Assembly: GCA_019054805.1 (NCBI GenBank)
Contig: JAHQIY010000003.1
Location: forward strand, 6,510,001 to 6,574,000
DNA: 64,000 nt
DNA from: Brachionus manjavacas
Taxonomy: Eukaryota; Rotifera; Eurotatoria; Ploima; Brachionidae
Reading direction: 5' to 3'
Part shown: positions 33,400 to 48,300 of the stretch, piece after piece
Numbering within the stretch: position 1 is the first letter of the stretch
How the letters are laid out: the number at the start of each line of letters is the position of its first letter
The notes under the pieces: model-generated
What the model was told of the DNA's origin: nothing
The model's database searches: none
The model's input: only the letters and a program-made list of their open reading frames with translations
Position numbers and translations under genes: made by a program

Positions 33400-36300
33400 A
33401 TGGCGCCCATGATCACCGATTCGTACTATAATGACATGGACTTTGGCAATTCAAACACAAGCAAATATTTAATCAACACGTCAAATAAACCACCATTGCC
33501 TTCGATCTCCTATTCAATGAGCGATCAGCAAAAGATAACTGATCCCGGATATAGTTTTGGTTTCCGTCGAGCGTACACCGAAGACGCCATAATCGACATT
33601 TTTAGAGGTAATTATTTTACTTTTTAATTAGAGAAATAATCTCTTTTCACTTCAGCTTTTGGCTGTTTTTAAACAAGCTTTAGTAACATGTAATTTGTTT
33701 GCTTGCGGCTCTTAAGGTTCAATTTTCAATAGACTTCTAAATATTACAATTTTTGTTTTTTTTGTTGGTAATAAAGGAAACTAATTTATGTATAGCAATG
33801 ATCCAAAATTTAAGAACTCTCAGAAAATTTAGTTTAACTTTTTTAATTTTTTAATATGAAAAATCTCTAAAAAAATTATTTTCTTTTGTTACAAAAACAA
33901 TTAATAGTCTGCAAAAAAAAATTTTGAACAAAAGAATTTTTAAACATTTTTTATTTTTTTAAAAATTAGAGACTTGGATTTTTTGTTTTGAAATAAATTT
34001 CTGCAAATTTTTTTTTCATAAATTAAAATTAAACTAGTTAAATAAAAAAGGTCTTGGCTAAAAAAATAAAGTTAATACTGAATGGCTCAATAGTGAAAAA
34101 ATATTAAAAGTTTTAGAAATAAAATACATCTAGGTTAACAAAAATTTAAATATCAATTTTTTGTCAATGCATGAACACAATCAAACAATGAAGTTTTTGA
34201 AGATACATTTTTTTCAAAACAATTAGCCTAAAGAACAATGCTATTATAAATTTTGATTAAAATTGAATTTTTGTTTATTAACACGATGTTTTAAAAATTT
34301 ATTTACACAAAAGTTAAAAGTCTTTAAATTTCTGTATAAAAACTTCAAATTTTCATAAAATATTTTGTATGTAGAGCGGACAATTAAAATTTTTTTAAAT
34401 TTCAATTTATCAAACTAATATTTTTATTTAATTGATCTAAAATTAAAAAAAAATTTCTTCTAGAAAAATGCTTTAACACTAGAAGGCTCTGTGAAAAAAT
34501 GTTTAACATTTTTAAACTAATTTTAAATAATTGATTAAAAATGTCGATATTTTTTTTAATTATTCAAAAGATTTACTAGATGTTAGGAAAAAAATATTCT
34601 TAATATTCGCTGTTCTAGTGTTAAAATGAACATTTAATTTTTTTTAAAATAAATTTTCGGATCATTTTTCTTAAGTAAGAATTTTATTTCCAAATTTTTT
34701 GAAAAAACTTTTTAACAAAAGCTTTAAAAGGTTTTTTTAAAAAAATATTCTAATTTCCGGTTTGAAAAAATTGTTCATAAAAGAATATAAAAATATTTAT
34801 TAAATCTCATAAATTTATTTTATTTTGCCTCTACTAGATTTTAAGAAATACTTGAATTTTTTTTTGAAAATTTATATTTTTATGTTAGAGCTTGAAAGAA
34901 GGACTAAGTTCCGAAAAATTTTAATATTAATTTTAATTTAAATTTTAAACAAAAATAAAAAAAATCAACAAAATTTGTAAATATGTTTAATCTTTAGGTA
35001 ATAATTTTAAACAACAGTGCGACTTATTGGAAGAATTGATTGTTCAGTGCCTAAACGACAGCTCGGATCATCAGATCTTGAACATAAAAAATCTAGAACA
35101 ATTTTATTCAGCCTTCGGACACTTATTAACTAATACAATTAGTAACGAGGTTCAGCGACTTTGTGTAAAATTTCTCCAATCCTATTTTAAAATAATAGAT
35201 AAATTAAAACAACGGCGAAAGACTGACCCGAAAATAAATGAAAAATTCAAACAAATCGATTTAAAAGTAAGCAATGTACTCATCGATTATCTAATCCTGT
35301 CTAGTGTGTCGCCAAAATTACAACTAAAAACATTCTCCATCGATCTAATTTATTCATACATGAGGCTCACTGATGACGTCAATGGCAAATGCTTTGAAAA
35401 ATTTATCAAAATTGGCATCGAAAACCCGGACCCCAAAATGGCCAAACAATTCATAGACCCGACTTTGGGCATATTTTTTACCAGTGAATTCCAGCACTCG
35501 GACTACTCCTCGATCATTAAGTCTCTAACAAACAAATTACCAAGTCCTTTGCTCGAACAAAGCGCACTTAATTGTTTAACCAAGCTGGAAAATTTGCTCA
35601 AAAAAGACAAATTTGTAGGCTACATCAACAAACTCCCTTTGACAAATCGAAACAATTACCTGGACGCTACAAACCAGATCAAAAGTTCCATTCAATTCAA
35701 AAACCAGTCTTTAGCCGACAGCTTGGACAAAGAGGAAAGCATGAAATTCAATCTAATCCCGACGCGAACATTACAAAAGCTGTCCGGCGAAGACGAACTT
35801 CAGCGTCTCAAGGCAATCAACTCTTTGGAACAGTCTGTCCAAGAATTGACTGACATAAAAACTGTATATCCCTACTATCAAGATTTTATATTGTATATGA
35901 GTGAATTTATGAATGATGCTAACTACGAAATTCGACTTTGTTCAATTAAGATTTTGACCATATTTATTAAAAAACTTGGTACCAATATCAGCCAATGCTA
36001 CAAAGCAATAAGTGCTTGTGCTCGTGGTGTAATGAACCAGACGAACCAGTCGAAAACAATACGCCAAGCGTTGACATCAATGATGATTACAGCTATTGAG
36101 CGAATGAGCTCACCGGTTCTTATACTGGAAGCATTGTTGGAAAAGGTCAGGGAAAGATCGGCCAAGACAAGAGAAGATACCTTAAATTTAGTGATTGCTT
36201 GTGTTCTGCGTTTTCCAAATGACAAATTCGAATCGTTGAGAAAAATATTCTTCCTGGTATCTCCGCTTTTGTGCGACATCAAAAGAAGTGTGCGGCATGC

Positions 36301-39300
36301 GTCGCTCGAATGTTTGGCCATTATTCTCAATCGCCTAAAGCAGATTGTAATTTCTAATTTTTTTATTAAAATAACCTATTTTGTATTGATTGCTGCAGGG
36401 TCTTGATAAAAATGCTTTTTTTTAATTTTTCTAATAGGTAAACTTTTGTTTAAGAGAAAAATATATAGCATTGTATAAGAGTTTATTGAAAGGGTTGATG
36501 TTTTTTTTGAGTTCTAAATTTTTCACAGCCAAAAAAATATAAAGTAAGAAATAAAATTTTTGCTACCTAAAGTCAAATTAAGTTTAATTTTTTAATTTTT
36601 TAAAAAGCATGATCAACTAATAACACTGACGTTTATTTAAAAAAAAGAACAACTAAAAAAAAACAATTCTCTGTTTTAAAAGTATAAGCTAAACCCAGGA
36701 AAGTTTATTTTTAAATTAAAAGTTAGATTTTGATATCTTTATCTTATCATTCTAAAAAATACAAAATATTTCAATAGATTTTGAATTACAATTTTAAGTT
36801 ATTCTGTTTTTTTTCTTTAACTATCATTTTTTACACTAATTTCCCCAAAGATAAATTATTTTTTAATCTTTTTAGAAAAATCGTCATTTCTAGCTTTATT
36901 TAATTAGAATTTAGGTTATTTAAAAAAATAGTATGTTTATAATTTTAAATCTAGGAAGATGGAATATTATCTAGAAAAGAATTAAAAAAATTGCAATCAC
37001 TTATAAAAATAAAATACATTTTCATTTCAACTTTTAATTGTTTTAGGTTTTAAATATTTTTAATTGTAATCTTGGCGCATTTGTGTTTTTAATCAAAAAA
37101 ATGGCTATGCCGGTTATTTAAAAGAGTACAAAAGTAAAAAAAACTTTACTACTATTGTAATGCTTCGCGTGAGTTTCTGATCCGTCGCGGTTAACTGGTT
37201 TTTGATCGATCTTCGGTTACTGATTTGCTTGACAGATGTACGATCGAAAGATGGGCCCCTATTGCACTTCTCAATGCCTTATTTTTGTATACTTTTCAAT
37301 ATACGGAAAAACTAGACTACTCTGTGCTTGAGTTGGTCAGCTTATGACCAAGTCTTTCGCCTGGTCCCTAGGGCCTCAAAGAAGCAATAGGATTTTTTTA
37401 TAGTAGAATACTTTTCATTAACCTGTTAGATGACTTTTCAATCACCTCTTAAATTGAACTAAAGATACTTTTCAATATCTTATTTAGATAAAATTTTATT
37501 TCTAAGATTTTAATAATTTTTAGTTATTTTATTATTTAAAAATACAATTAATATATATTCGAAAATTACAAAGTTATAAGAGTTTTTTTTATTAATCTTT
37601 CTAAAAATAACTTCAAGGTTAAAATTTATTAAAATTTAATCATCTTAACACTATTTAGAATTTTTTTGCAGCCATTGAATAAGCGCTATTGTATCATCAG
37701 ATATAAAATGCAGAACAAATTTTAAATAAAAAAAATTTTTGAAAAAATAAAATCAAAGTTAAGTTTTTGTATCACTTTAAAAATTAATTGATTTCTTAAA
37801 AATGTAAAAGATTTATTCAGTATTTCATATGGATTTTTAAAATTAAAATTGAAAAACTCCTAAAAACTTAATATTATTCTAATTTGAAAAAAAATAAAAT
37901 TTAGCCTTCAATTTTCATAAAGGATTTAAATAAAAACAAAAATTAATTATTTTCTAACAAAAATTTAAGTGAACATTTTTGCTGGTAATTTGTAATGTCT
38001 TTTTATTTGATTTTGTACTAATCGTTCTCTTGATTATGTTATTTCTATCTGTTTTTTTGTTTGCAGGCATCTGTTAATCAATAATCCAAACAATCCTGTT
38101 TAAATAAAAACATGAAATCTTTTGGGTACCTTTTGTGTTTTCCTCGAAATTTTAGTTTAGTCAAATGTAAAAATAATAATAATGAGAGGAGAGTTTGGGC
38201 AAGCTATGCTTGCAGAGATCACTTGCGATGGAGGATCTATAAGGAAGCTGCGTTTAACTTTAAAAATAGGCGGCGCAAGGGTATTAAAGACACAGAGTTA
38301 AATAAAACACTACATTAACCAAAATAAGCTGATAAATAATTTTAAATGTGAAAAACGAGTAAAAAATACTCAGTTTTTCACCATTATTGAATTGGTTACT
38401 TCAAGAGCACTGGCTACTGTAACAGAGTGACTATTCTTTTGTATTCCTTTGAAAATTGATTTAAAATAATAGCAATAATTAATTAATTTTAAATTACGAA
38501 TTGCATTGACATTAAACATTGAATTAATTAAGCATTCTGTTAAAAGTTATGAATATTTAAAATATCACCATCGAGTCAAAATGAATGCTTTGTTGTTTCC
38601 ACTGATAAAATATTATTTATCATTTAAAAAATATAAACTTTAATGCATAAAACGTTTTCAAGTTGCCTTTGTAAATTTATTTATTTTTATTTTTAAAAAT
38701 AATCTAAAACTAATTTCAATTTTGATAATACAAAAATATAAAGACAATTTAGCAGAATTTCAACCCAAAAATTTTAAGTTTTTAAATACTTCAGAGTATT
38801 TCAAGCGATTTTTATAATATATTTTTCAGTAATCGGCTAGCAATTTAAAATATAAAATAAACAAATTATTTGAAAAAAAAATATTTCTATTTTTATTTGT
38901 GTTAAAATTTAGGATCGAAATGCGGGAAATATTGTAGAACAATTAGAACACGTACCATTTTTCCAAAATATAGACAATTTAAATATAATAAAAGATGTTA
39001 TAATTTATCGTGTTAACCGAAACGTATTAACAAGCCTAAACAGTGACATGAGCTTGGATTATGGTGTGAAAATACCTTCAGCGGGTGCCACATTTTCTGT
39101 CAATGGTTTGGATTTAGACATCGAATGGATCATATCAGCGTCTGGTTCATCAGCGCCAGCCTCAAATGTGTCCTCAGCTAGGTCACAAAAATCCGTTTAC
39201 ATTGACACCACAGCTTCAAATTCAAATCAAAATAGCGTGCACAGGATTTCTAATCTTAATCAAAACAATGTTCAGCAAATATCAACTGTTTCGTTTCGCC

Positions 39301-42300
39301 GGCCTTCGGCCTCTAAAAGACTGCCCTGGGAAGAAGCTATTCCCAATAGCAATTCTAATACTGTACCGAAAGCGACTCGAAGCAGGGAGGTGGCTCCACT
39401 AAAAGCGTTTCCGTTGAATGATGAGTTTGATGTTTTAACTGGTAAATTAATCACTTAATTTTTTTAATTAATTTTGATAAAAATAACCTTATGATAACAG
39501 CTTTAGAGGTTTATTGGGCTTTAAATTTTTAATTATAAACTTAAAATAATTTAGCTTATCTTTCTTTTCTTTAAAAGATACTTTAGCGAACAACAGTTTA
39601 AATACGTCTACAAATATGAACAAAACAGGGTATCCTTCGACATCTTCCTACCAGGAAAAATATCTTAAAAAGCTTAAGGATAAAAAAATTCATCAATCAA
39701 AAACCGATTCTCAAATTGGTAAGCTTATTTTTTTTATCAAAATATTAAGTTGGGTTTTGTTCTTGTTTAGATTTGACCGATTATTCCAGCAGTGCCACCA
39801 AGCTTCAAAACGAAAAAGCACATAGTCTGGATAATTTGTATAATTTCGATGACAGTATAAACAGTGAAAATAATGTACAAAAGCGAAAATATGCCAATCT
39901 TAATTTAAAAAGTAAGTTTATCTCAAAAAAATCCTTTTTAAAAACAAAACTGCTAATTTTATTTATCGACAATTTTAGTTTAACCCTTTTGTACTATTTT
40001 TTTTCTTTTGCCTATGAGACTCTAATTTTTAATTAAATAAAAAAATATTAAATTTTAATTTGACAACTATCTTAAGCTTTTGGTGATTTATTTTATAGTC
40101 AAGAAAAAAAAATAAAAGATAAAACAAAAGTTTTAGTTTTAAGATAAATTTTAATGAATACTAAAGAAATGACAGTTAATTTTTATGTGGAATAATTTGG
40201 ACATAGAATTCTTTTCTTAAATGAAAAATATCCCATTAAATGTTATTTATTTAAACTTTTCTTTTGCATTATCGTTCACAAGAACTTTCAAAACTTTAAA
40301 AAATTTTAACAAAATTACTATCAAGTGTATCAAGTATTTTAAAATAAATAAATATATTTTCTTAAAGATCTTAGGATTAATTTATGTAAAGTTCTTTTTT
40401 ATTTCTCTGATGGTCATGGACATCAGATTCCTCGTGGTCTGATCTTTGGAACTCATTAATTAGTTTTAAATATGCCGAAGAAAAACTTATTTTAGTATTT
40501 TTTAAGTTTCTATTTGCCAGGAAATTAATTGAAAGATGAATTTTATTTTATTTTCATATGTTAAATAATAAATCTAAGATTAAATTTGTTAAAATTAAAA
40601 TTACATTACAGTTCAAATAAAATCGAATTTTATTTGTTTTGTTTTTTTTTTTCCAGAATATTTTGGTTATAAGAAAATACTCTCTTAAAGGTTTCAAACT
40701 TTAATTAAAATTTGAAGAATTTAAAAACCTCGCCTACCTGAAACACTTTTTCACATTCTTTACTGTTAAAATCAATTTATACTTTCAAATACTAAGTACT
40801 TGGATTTTTTTTAACTTAAAATTGAGAAAAAGACTAAAAAAAATTTTCCAAAATGTCTCTTAAATTAAAATATCCTTGATTTCGTTTATATTCAATATAA
40901 ACATAAAAATGATTTTGAAAAGAAAATTTTCTTTTTAAAATTTATATTCAAAAAAATCAATTTATTCTTTAGCTTTAAACGTATATTTTGTGTTCTTTTA
41001 TAATATTTTTTATTAAAAATCTTTTATTTGATTGTGAAAACCAGAGTTTAGTCTTTAATTAAAATAAAAATATTAATTAGATAAAATAGATAAAATCGTC
41101 AAAAAGTTGAAAAAAAAATTGTCAAATTTTAAATAGTTAAATTGAGTTAAATTTTACTATCGATAAATGTGAAAAATTTGTACTAAAAATTACTAAAAAT
41201 ATCTAAGGTAAATTCAAACAGAATAATTCAAGATAAATATTTGTCTTCTAATTGATACCAACATAAATAAACTTTAAATGACAAAATAATTAATCATTCA
41301 AAATTTTCTTATATAAAGATGGAATAATTCCATCCAAACCAATAATACCAAGACGAAATTCAGCAAACAGATACAACGTGGACACCGCCAACGATTCATT
41401 TAGCAGTCAAAACAACTCTTATGCGGCAACAAATAGATCGAATTTTGATTCAGAACTAGACAGCCAATTCTCTGGTGAAGCGGACAATAAATTCGACACC
41501 GGACCCAGCATTCGAGGCAGTGCCAAAAACCGACGAAGATTGGATAAAATGTTTGCAATCAGTTCCAACACAAACAGCAATTATGATGCACCACCCAATT
41601 CCAACACCAATCTTTTTGACAGCAAAAATTTCAGATCAAATCCAAATATACCATTGAATAATTCCCGAAAGGATAATAAGACCAATTCCTATTTAGCAAA
41701 ATTAAATCCAAGTGAAAACAACACTTCACGTTATTCTCCATCGAACCCTGAAAGCGGAATATTTTCCATCTCAGACTACGAAAATAGGTATTGTATAGAA
41801 ATAAATTAATCTATAGAAAAAAACGAATATTTTTTTTTAAAGTAATAATCAGTTTATAAAATTAGAAAAGAGCCAAAATAATCCCGAATTAAAAAAATTG
41901 GTCAACGGAACCAGAGAGGTTCAAAATAAGACTTCAAATTCTAACATTGAATACAAGCCTCTGGCCGGCGTATCGTTCAAACCATCGCATCCAAGCGATG
42001 TCGAAATTGTCGGAGTCAAACTTGGCAATCAGGCAAATCAAGATCAGTATTCTGCGATCAATTCAAATTCGAACACTACAAATCTAAAAAAGAAAAATTC
42101 CCTTAAATGTAACTTGATAAATTTAAGTTAAAAAATTAAATTAAATATTTATTATTTTTGAGATATGAATGACCAATTGAACGATAATGAGACCACTAAT
42201 GGTAACCAAGGTGATATGCTGGATGTTGTTGGTCGTGGATACTTATCCAACTACGATGTCAACTTTGGTCAAGAAAATTTCGAACAAAATCAAACTCAAG

Positions 42301-45300
42301 AAGTAATTTATAAAAAAAAATAGTAGCGAAAAAATTTAAATTTGCTATTTCTCAGGAATACCGACTGTCTTCGTCGTTTTGTTCTCGAATTAGACAAAAA
42401 ACAATGGAACGTGACGAAGAAAAACAAAAGAAAAAAAAGAAAAAAGAATTAGAAAATTTGAATTCAAATTTGAGCCTACAATCTCCTAACCCTTCAAGTG
42501 AATTTGAAAATCAAAAAACAGGTAAAATCGAAAATCAAACAAAAAAAACAAAATTAAAAATATATTTTTATTTTTAATTATTAATATATATATATATTTT
42601 TTTAAAGATTTCGGTTTGTCAATATCAGGATATCCTTCGGGAAAAATGTCAGTCAACCAGAATTTGGAATTTGAAGAGGAGAAAAAATCGAAATATTCAG
42701 CCTATGATCTAACAAATCTTGACTTTTTAGAAGCCGAGTATGATTTGCCATCGGCCAACTTGCCATCCTTGGATAAGCCAAAATTTCAGCCGACCAAAGC
42801 TACCCAGTAAGTTTGAATCAAACTTAAAAATCTAAGAAATGAATCGATAATAATTTTCCATAGAGCTAGGATAAAAGCAAGACAAGCCGCATCAGAGGCG
42901 GTCAAAAATGAAACTTTGGCCAACGAAACGGCTCACGAGAACTTGATTTCATCACCAGCTAAGACTCGCAAAAAAGCAGAAACCCTAGAGAGTGATGTGG
43001 AAATTGTGACAAGAGTGGTCAAAGAAGACTTTGTAAAACAACCATTCAAAAATCCTGAGAGTGCTTTCAAAGAAGCAATGAATTATCTGTCACAAGAAAA
43101 TTGGTAATTTTAAAAGACTTTTAAATTTTTAGTTTATTAATTATTAAAAAGGGAAAATAAATGCAATGCAATGAATATAATCCGAAGGCTGAGTGTTTAT
43201 CATGAAGACATCGTTGTAGAAAATATTCATCCGATTGTAATTGCTTTAGTTCAAGAAGTAAAAATAATAAAATTAAAAAATGTTTTATTTGTTTTAAAAA
43301 TTGAAAAATTTAAGGTTAAAAATTTGAGGTCTCAAGTATCAAGATTTGCTTTGATGACTTTTGGTGAATTGTTTGTAAATCTAAAAAAGAACATGGACGT
43401 TGACTTGGACATTGCTGTCAAATCTATTCTTCAAAAATTGAGTGAAACGAACGAGTTCATAAGAGTTGATATCGAGAAATGCCTTGAAAAAATGATAAAT
43501 AATGTAACAACGACTAAAGCAATTATTGCTTTGATCAATGGAGGAGCTTCGTAAGTTGTTTTTAATTTTTTTCTCACATATAAAAAAAGTTAAGAACGAA
43601 TATTGGTTTAATTTTTTGGGTTTGAATTACAAAATGTATTTAATGTTGAAATAACATTGAAAATCTTTCTTTCAAAAAAAAATTTAAATTAAATTTGCAA
43701 GAATTTTAATATTTAAAATTAAACTTTTTAGTGAAATAGAACGAGTTGAGTTTTTTTTGAAAAATTAAAAAAAAAAATTAAATTCTTTTTTAAATTATCA
43801 TTTTGATTTTTTATTAAATTTGATAGCTAAAATGTTCAAAAAGGCTTTGATTTATTGAATAACAGAATATATTAAAAAAACAAACAAAATGAATTAATTA
43901 TAGGAAAAAAAAATCTGTGAAACAAAAAAAAAATTATTTAGTGATTTTTTTGAGTAATTACTGAGTGAATCGAAAACAAAAATGAAAAAAAAAAACAAAA
44001 AGTATGAAAAAAAACGAAAAGAACAAAACAAGACAATACAGTCCTTGCTTCAATTACTTCTTTATTAAGCTTGTTCCAATCGCCTGCAACTTTGTTCGTA
44101 TAGAACTAATGTTTCGCGCACCTTGCAATTTCTAACAAACTCTTTTTCTAAACGTATACTCGCTCTTCTCCTCTGTAATACTGCATTTTCAGACCCCAAA
44201 TTTGCAAAATAATTCCTATTACATCTCATGCTCATTAAAGAGAGGTCAATTTTATTAAAATCTTTGCAAATTTTAAACATTTGAATCATATCTCCTCTTT
44301 TTCATTTTTCTTCCAGAGAACTTATTCATAAATGTAGGAATCGTTCTGTGTAACTTAGATCTTTCAGCTAATGAACTATTCTTGTTGCTCTTTCTTGTAC
44401 AAATTAAATATAATACTAAAAAAAACAAATGTTTACAAAAATAATGTTTACCAAAAGTACTACATGAGCACTTACTAAGCATTTAATTATTAAAGTTCAT
44501 AATAATAATCAAAACTCTCACAAACTATTTTCGGCCGATACAATTAAACAATTGATTGAGACATAATTTTTTCCCTGATTTGTTCTTTCTTTCCAACACT
44601 TTTCATTAACTACCTCTTGAAATGCATTTTCATAAGGCCTCACTATGTTTTCGGAGCTGGTTGAATAAATTTTTCACCATCGTTTGAATTATCTTGATGA
44701 TTTGGAAAATCGAGTATAAAGAATATAAAAATCGTTGTTAGCTTGTTATTTTTCGATAGTATGAATAAGGTTTATTTGTTCTCGCTGAGTTTGGTGATTG
44801 ACTTTTAAGGTTTTGATATAGTTTTTTAATTCTGTTTGTAACACGTTTTTTTTCACGTGTTTTAATAAACGAAATTGCGAACAAAATTGTTTTAATTGTT
44901 TAGGTTCACCAGACTGTGCTTTGTTGATTCGCTCGATCAGTTGCGCTTTTGTACCGTAGGTTGGTGGTTTAAAGGGCTTATCACGTTCTTATAGTTGTCT
45001 AAGAGATAAGTTTTCCATGATAAAATCAATAATGTTAATTGAGTAATTTTTTCAAGTAGTTCTTTTAAGGTTTTGTGAAGTTCAGTACAAAAGAACAGAA
45101 CAAAGTGTAAAAAAATTAAAAAAAATTTTTCTAAAGGTTTAAAATTAATTCTGTGAAAGCAGCATGGTGCAACATTCAGAGTTGCATCAACTGTAAAGGT
45201 CTGCTAAAAGCGTGCAAAATCTCTGCAAAATGCACTTCACTTGATTATATTGAAATTTAATTTCTGCAAATTTATCAGACTTGAATGTTGCACTATGTTG

Positions 45301-48300
45301 CATTTACAGAACTAAGTTTTTACCTTTATTTATTTATTGAATTGAATTAACCTCCTTTAAGGAGAAGTAAAAAAAAAAAAAATTTTTGTGTTTTTGTGTT
45401 TTTTTAAAAAATGAAAAATTATTACCTAAAAATAAACATTTTATCCTAATAATTAAATTTAAAAAAATAAAAAAGGAACATTAGTTCGAAAATAGAAAAA
45501 GGCATGAAAGTTAGAAAGCAAGATAATTTGTACCAAAATTCATGAATTTCTTTTATTTTGAATTAGCTCGTTTAGGAGAGTTCTGCTATGTTTTAATTTT
45601 AAATTGCATAGACATAACCAAATTGAATCAGATATACCATCATTAGAAATCAGATTAATCTTAAGATTTTCTTTAAGTTGGCTTGTATTTACTGTAATTT
45701 TTGAGGTTTCAATTTTAAAGTACTTGGAAATAAGAACCAAATCAGAGGAAAAAGATTTATTAGAGGGGGGGGGGGGTCATTAAGCATATATTTTAAAAAT
45801 TGTGATGATAGATAATTATATTTAATTGTATCAATAAAAGTTTTTGAAAATAGATAAAGTTCATCAAAGTTGAAAACTTTCAGTACTTTTAAGACTCGTG
45901 ATATGTGACAATAGGCTTTTAAACCAAACATTTGTCTAATTAAGTTGTTTTGTAATTTATTTATTGAATCCTTTGTGGTCGAATTAAGAGTGAGAGCCTT
46001 TAGAAAAAAGTTAATCAATTTTTTTACATTTTTTTTTGTTCTTTTTAACAATTTGTACTGAATTTCACAAAACCTTCTTTTAAAGTAATAGAAAAAGAAA
46101 CCCATTCCAGAGATAAAAGAAAAAAAGAAGCTGATCAGAGATGAAAATAATTCTTAATGCAATTTTATTGTCAATAACCTTATTTGTATCTAATAAACTC
46201 TTTTGTTATTGGTTGATACTTTTTGCTCTGAGATTAATAGATATTTTTTATCTGTAGATAAATATTTTTAATAAAAGATATTTATTTTTTAAATAAAGTA
46301 GTAGTAGTCAAAATAACTGTGACTCGAGCAAGTCGTTTTAAACCGTAAGGCTGTGGCAGTTCTTTGCAATCACACCAGATTCTGTACCATAAACCATTCA
46401 TCAAGTCTTGCTTTGAAGGAATTTAATGAATTTGCTTCAACAACATTTTTTGGTAAACGGTTCCAGATATCGATAATTAAAATAACAAAAAATTTAATTG
46501 ATTTTGATTAGAGACATTAACGATTGAATAATTTACACTTTGGACCGTACTTGTTGATGAGTTTGATTTTTGATATTAATCGGAGCAATAGAACTTCTTT
46601 ATCAAGAAACCATTTTCTGCAACAAGTCTTTCACTTCTTTGTATAAAATGGTTTAAAACTCAATCTATCTCGATAAGTACCTCAATCTTTGATATTAACA
46701 CTTTTATAATAATTATCTACTACATTAATGATTATCTACTGAATGTTTTTTTTATCTTATTTATTATATCTACTTTTAATTAATTATAATTATCTACTAT
46801 AAAAAGGATTTATCTACTAACGAAAAACTATGCCTTTTTATTTTATTCTAAAAAAATATTTTTTTTGCTTTTTTTTAATCGATTTTGATTTTGTTTCATT
46901 TATATTGTACTAATAGTGAATTTTAGTTGTTAATATAAAAAAAAATCCTCTATTTATGACTTTAAATATTACTGTTTTCATCAATTTAATTTTTAAAAAC
47001 GTTTGGACTAATATTAATTAATTGTACAATTCCATAAAAATTTCATGTTTTTTTTCCAAATTTTTTTACATTCGATGATTACTTTGATCAAGCAGAACTA
47101 ATTTTGAAAATGTAGAATTCTTCGGCACAAAGTCAACCAATTTAAAAGAATTTTTAAATAAACTGGTTTATTAATAATTTACTTTTTATCTCTAACATTA
47201 TTTTAGCGTAAGTTTTTTGATAATGATCTAATGTTTGACCTGGATCGTCCTTAAAGCGTTTCCCTTTTTGAGACTTTAGGATATTAGTAAACGATTTATT
47301 ATTGAAAAAAAAAAGATTTCATTGTGTTTAGTCCAGTTAAACCTTCATTTAACGTGTTTAACGCTCTTTCAAGACCCGCTTGATTGCCAGTTCCATTGAC
47401 CTCTTTGATAACTTTACTAGTCTTAAATTTCAATAATTATTATTCTATAAAACTTTTTTAAATTGAGACTTTTTCACCTTTTTCTTAGGAACTTTGAAAA
47501 TTTCATCAGATTTAATTTCTGCATCAATTAACATATGATTACCATCTATTTCATGTAAGAATGAAATCGTTGTTCCAATGATTCAGAGAATCATTAGAAA
47601 ATCATTATTTTTGGGTTGACTGGGTATTTCGATAATTATTATTTAATAGATATCGTTTATTAAAGTTTTAAACAATAATCAGTCGATTATTTTCTAAAAT
47701 TTTTTTTATTTTTCAAAAAATCGAGGAATTTTCTTTAGTAGCAATAATTATTATAATTAAAATAAAATAATAATTAAATTTTTTGACTTTAATGAAACTT
47801 AAACCATAAGACGAAATAGAAGTATTTTGAATTGTCTCTTTTTTAAAAGTTGCAGGTTATTCTTAAGCAATAAGCAAATTGAGGTGATTTGGATGTTTTA
47901 ATAATTGAATTTTTTTTAAAAAACATTTGATTTCTCTTTTGATTAAGTAACAGCTAGTTTATTTAGTAAAAGCAGAAAATTTTATTTTTAGTTAAATACA
48001 AAAATAAACATTTAAAAAATTTAATAAATCTTTTTTATAAACAAAATGGAATTTTTAATTTTCAATTTTTAAATTTTAACTTAAAAATAAATAATTTAAG
48101 TTTATTAAATAAAAAACTAAATTTCTAAATTATTTTTAAAAAATAAAATCTTTAATTTTTCAATTAATTTATTAAAAAAAAAAAGCTTTTATACTTTCTT
48201 TAAAATTAATTTGATTCTAAAGAATAATATCTTTAAAGGCATCGAAATCCCGTTATACGTAGGGTCGCCGCTCAATACGTTTACAAATGCTGTGAAATAA

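Larger units (their letters stand above)
43551..48238. other. TOGARAM intron 13, transposon-filled
   Basis: The 4.7 kb intron splits the third TOG domain immediately after INGGAS. It contains LINE pieces at 44035-44420 and 46303-46720 and a fold-back structure at 45063-46083 enclosing another LINE piece. The final 1.5 kb (46720-48238) is plain AT-rich sequence. Confidence 0.6.

Noticed and set aside
38112-38318. 68-codon frame in TOGARAM intron 2
   Set aside because: No in-phase link to the TOGARAM exons and no known family. Possibly repeat-derived, but not supportable as a gene.
40221-40442. 73-codon frame in TOGARAM intron 5
   Set aside because: Low-complexity hydrophobic translation of AT-rich intron.
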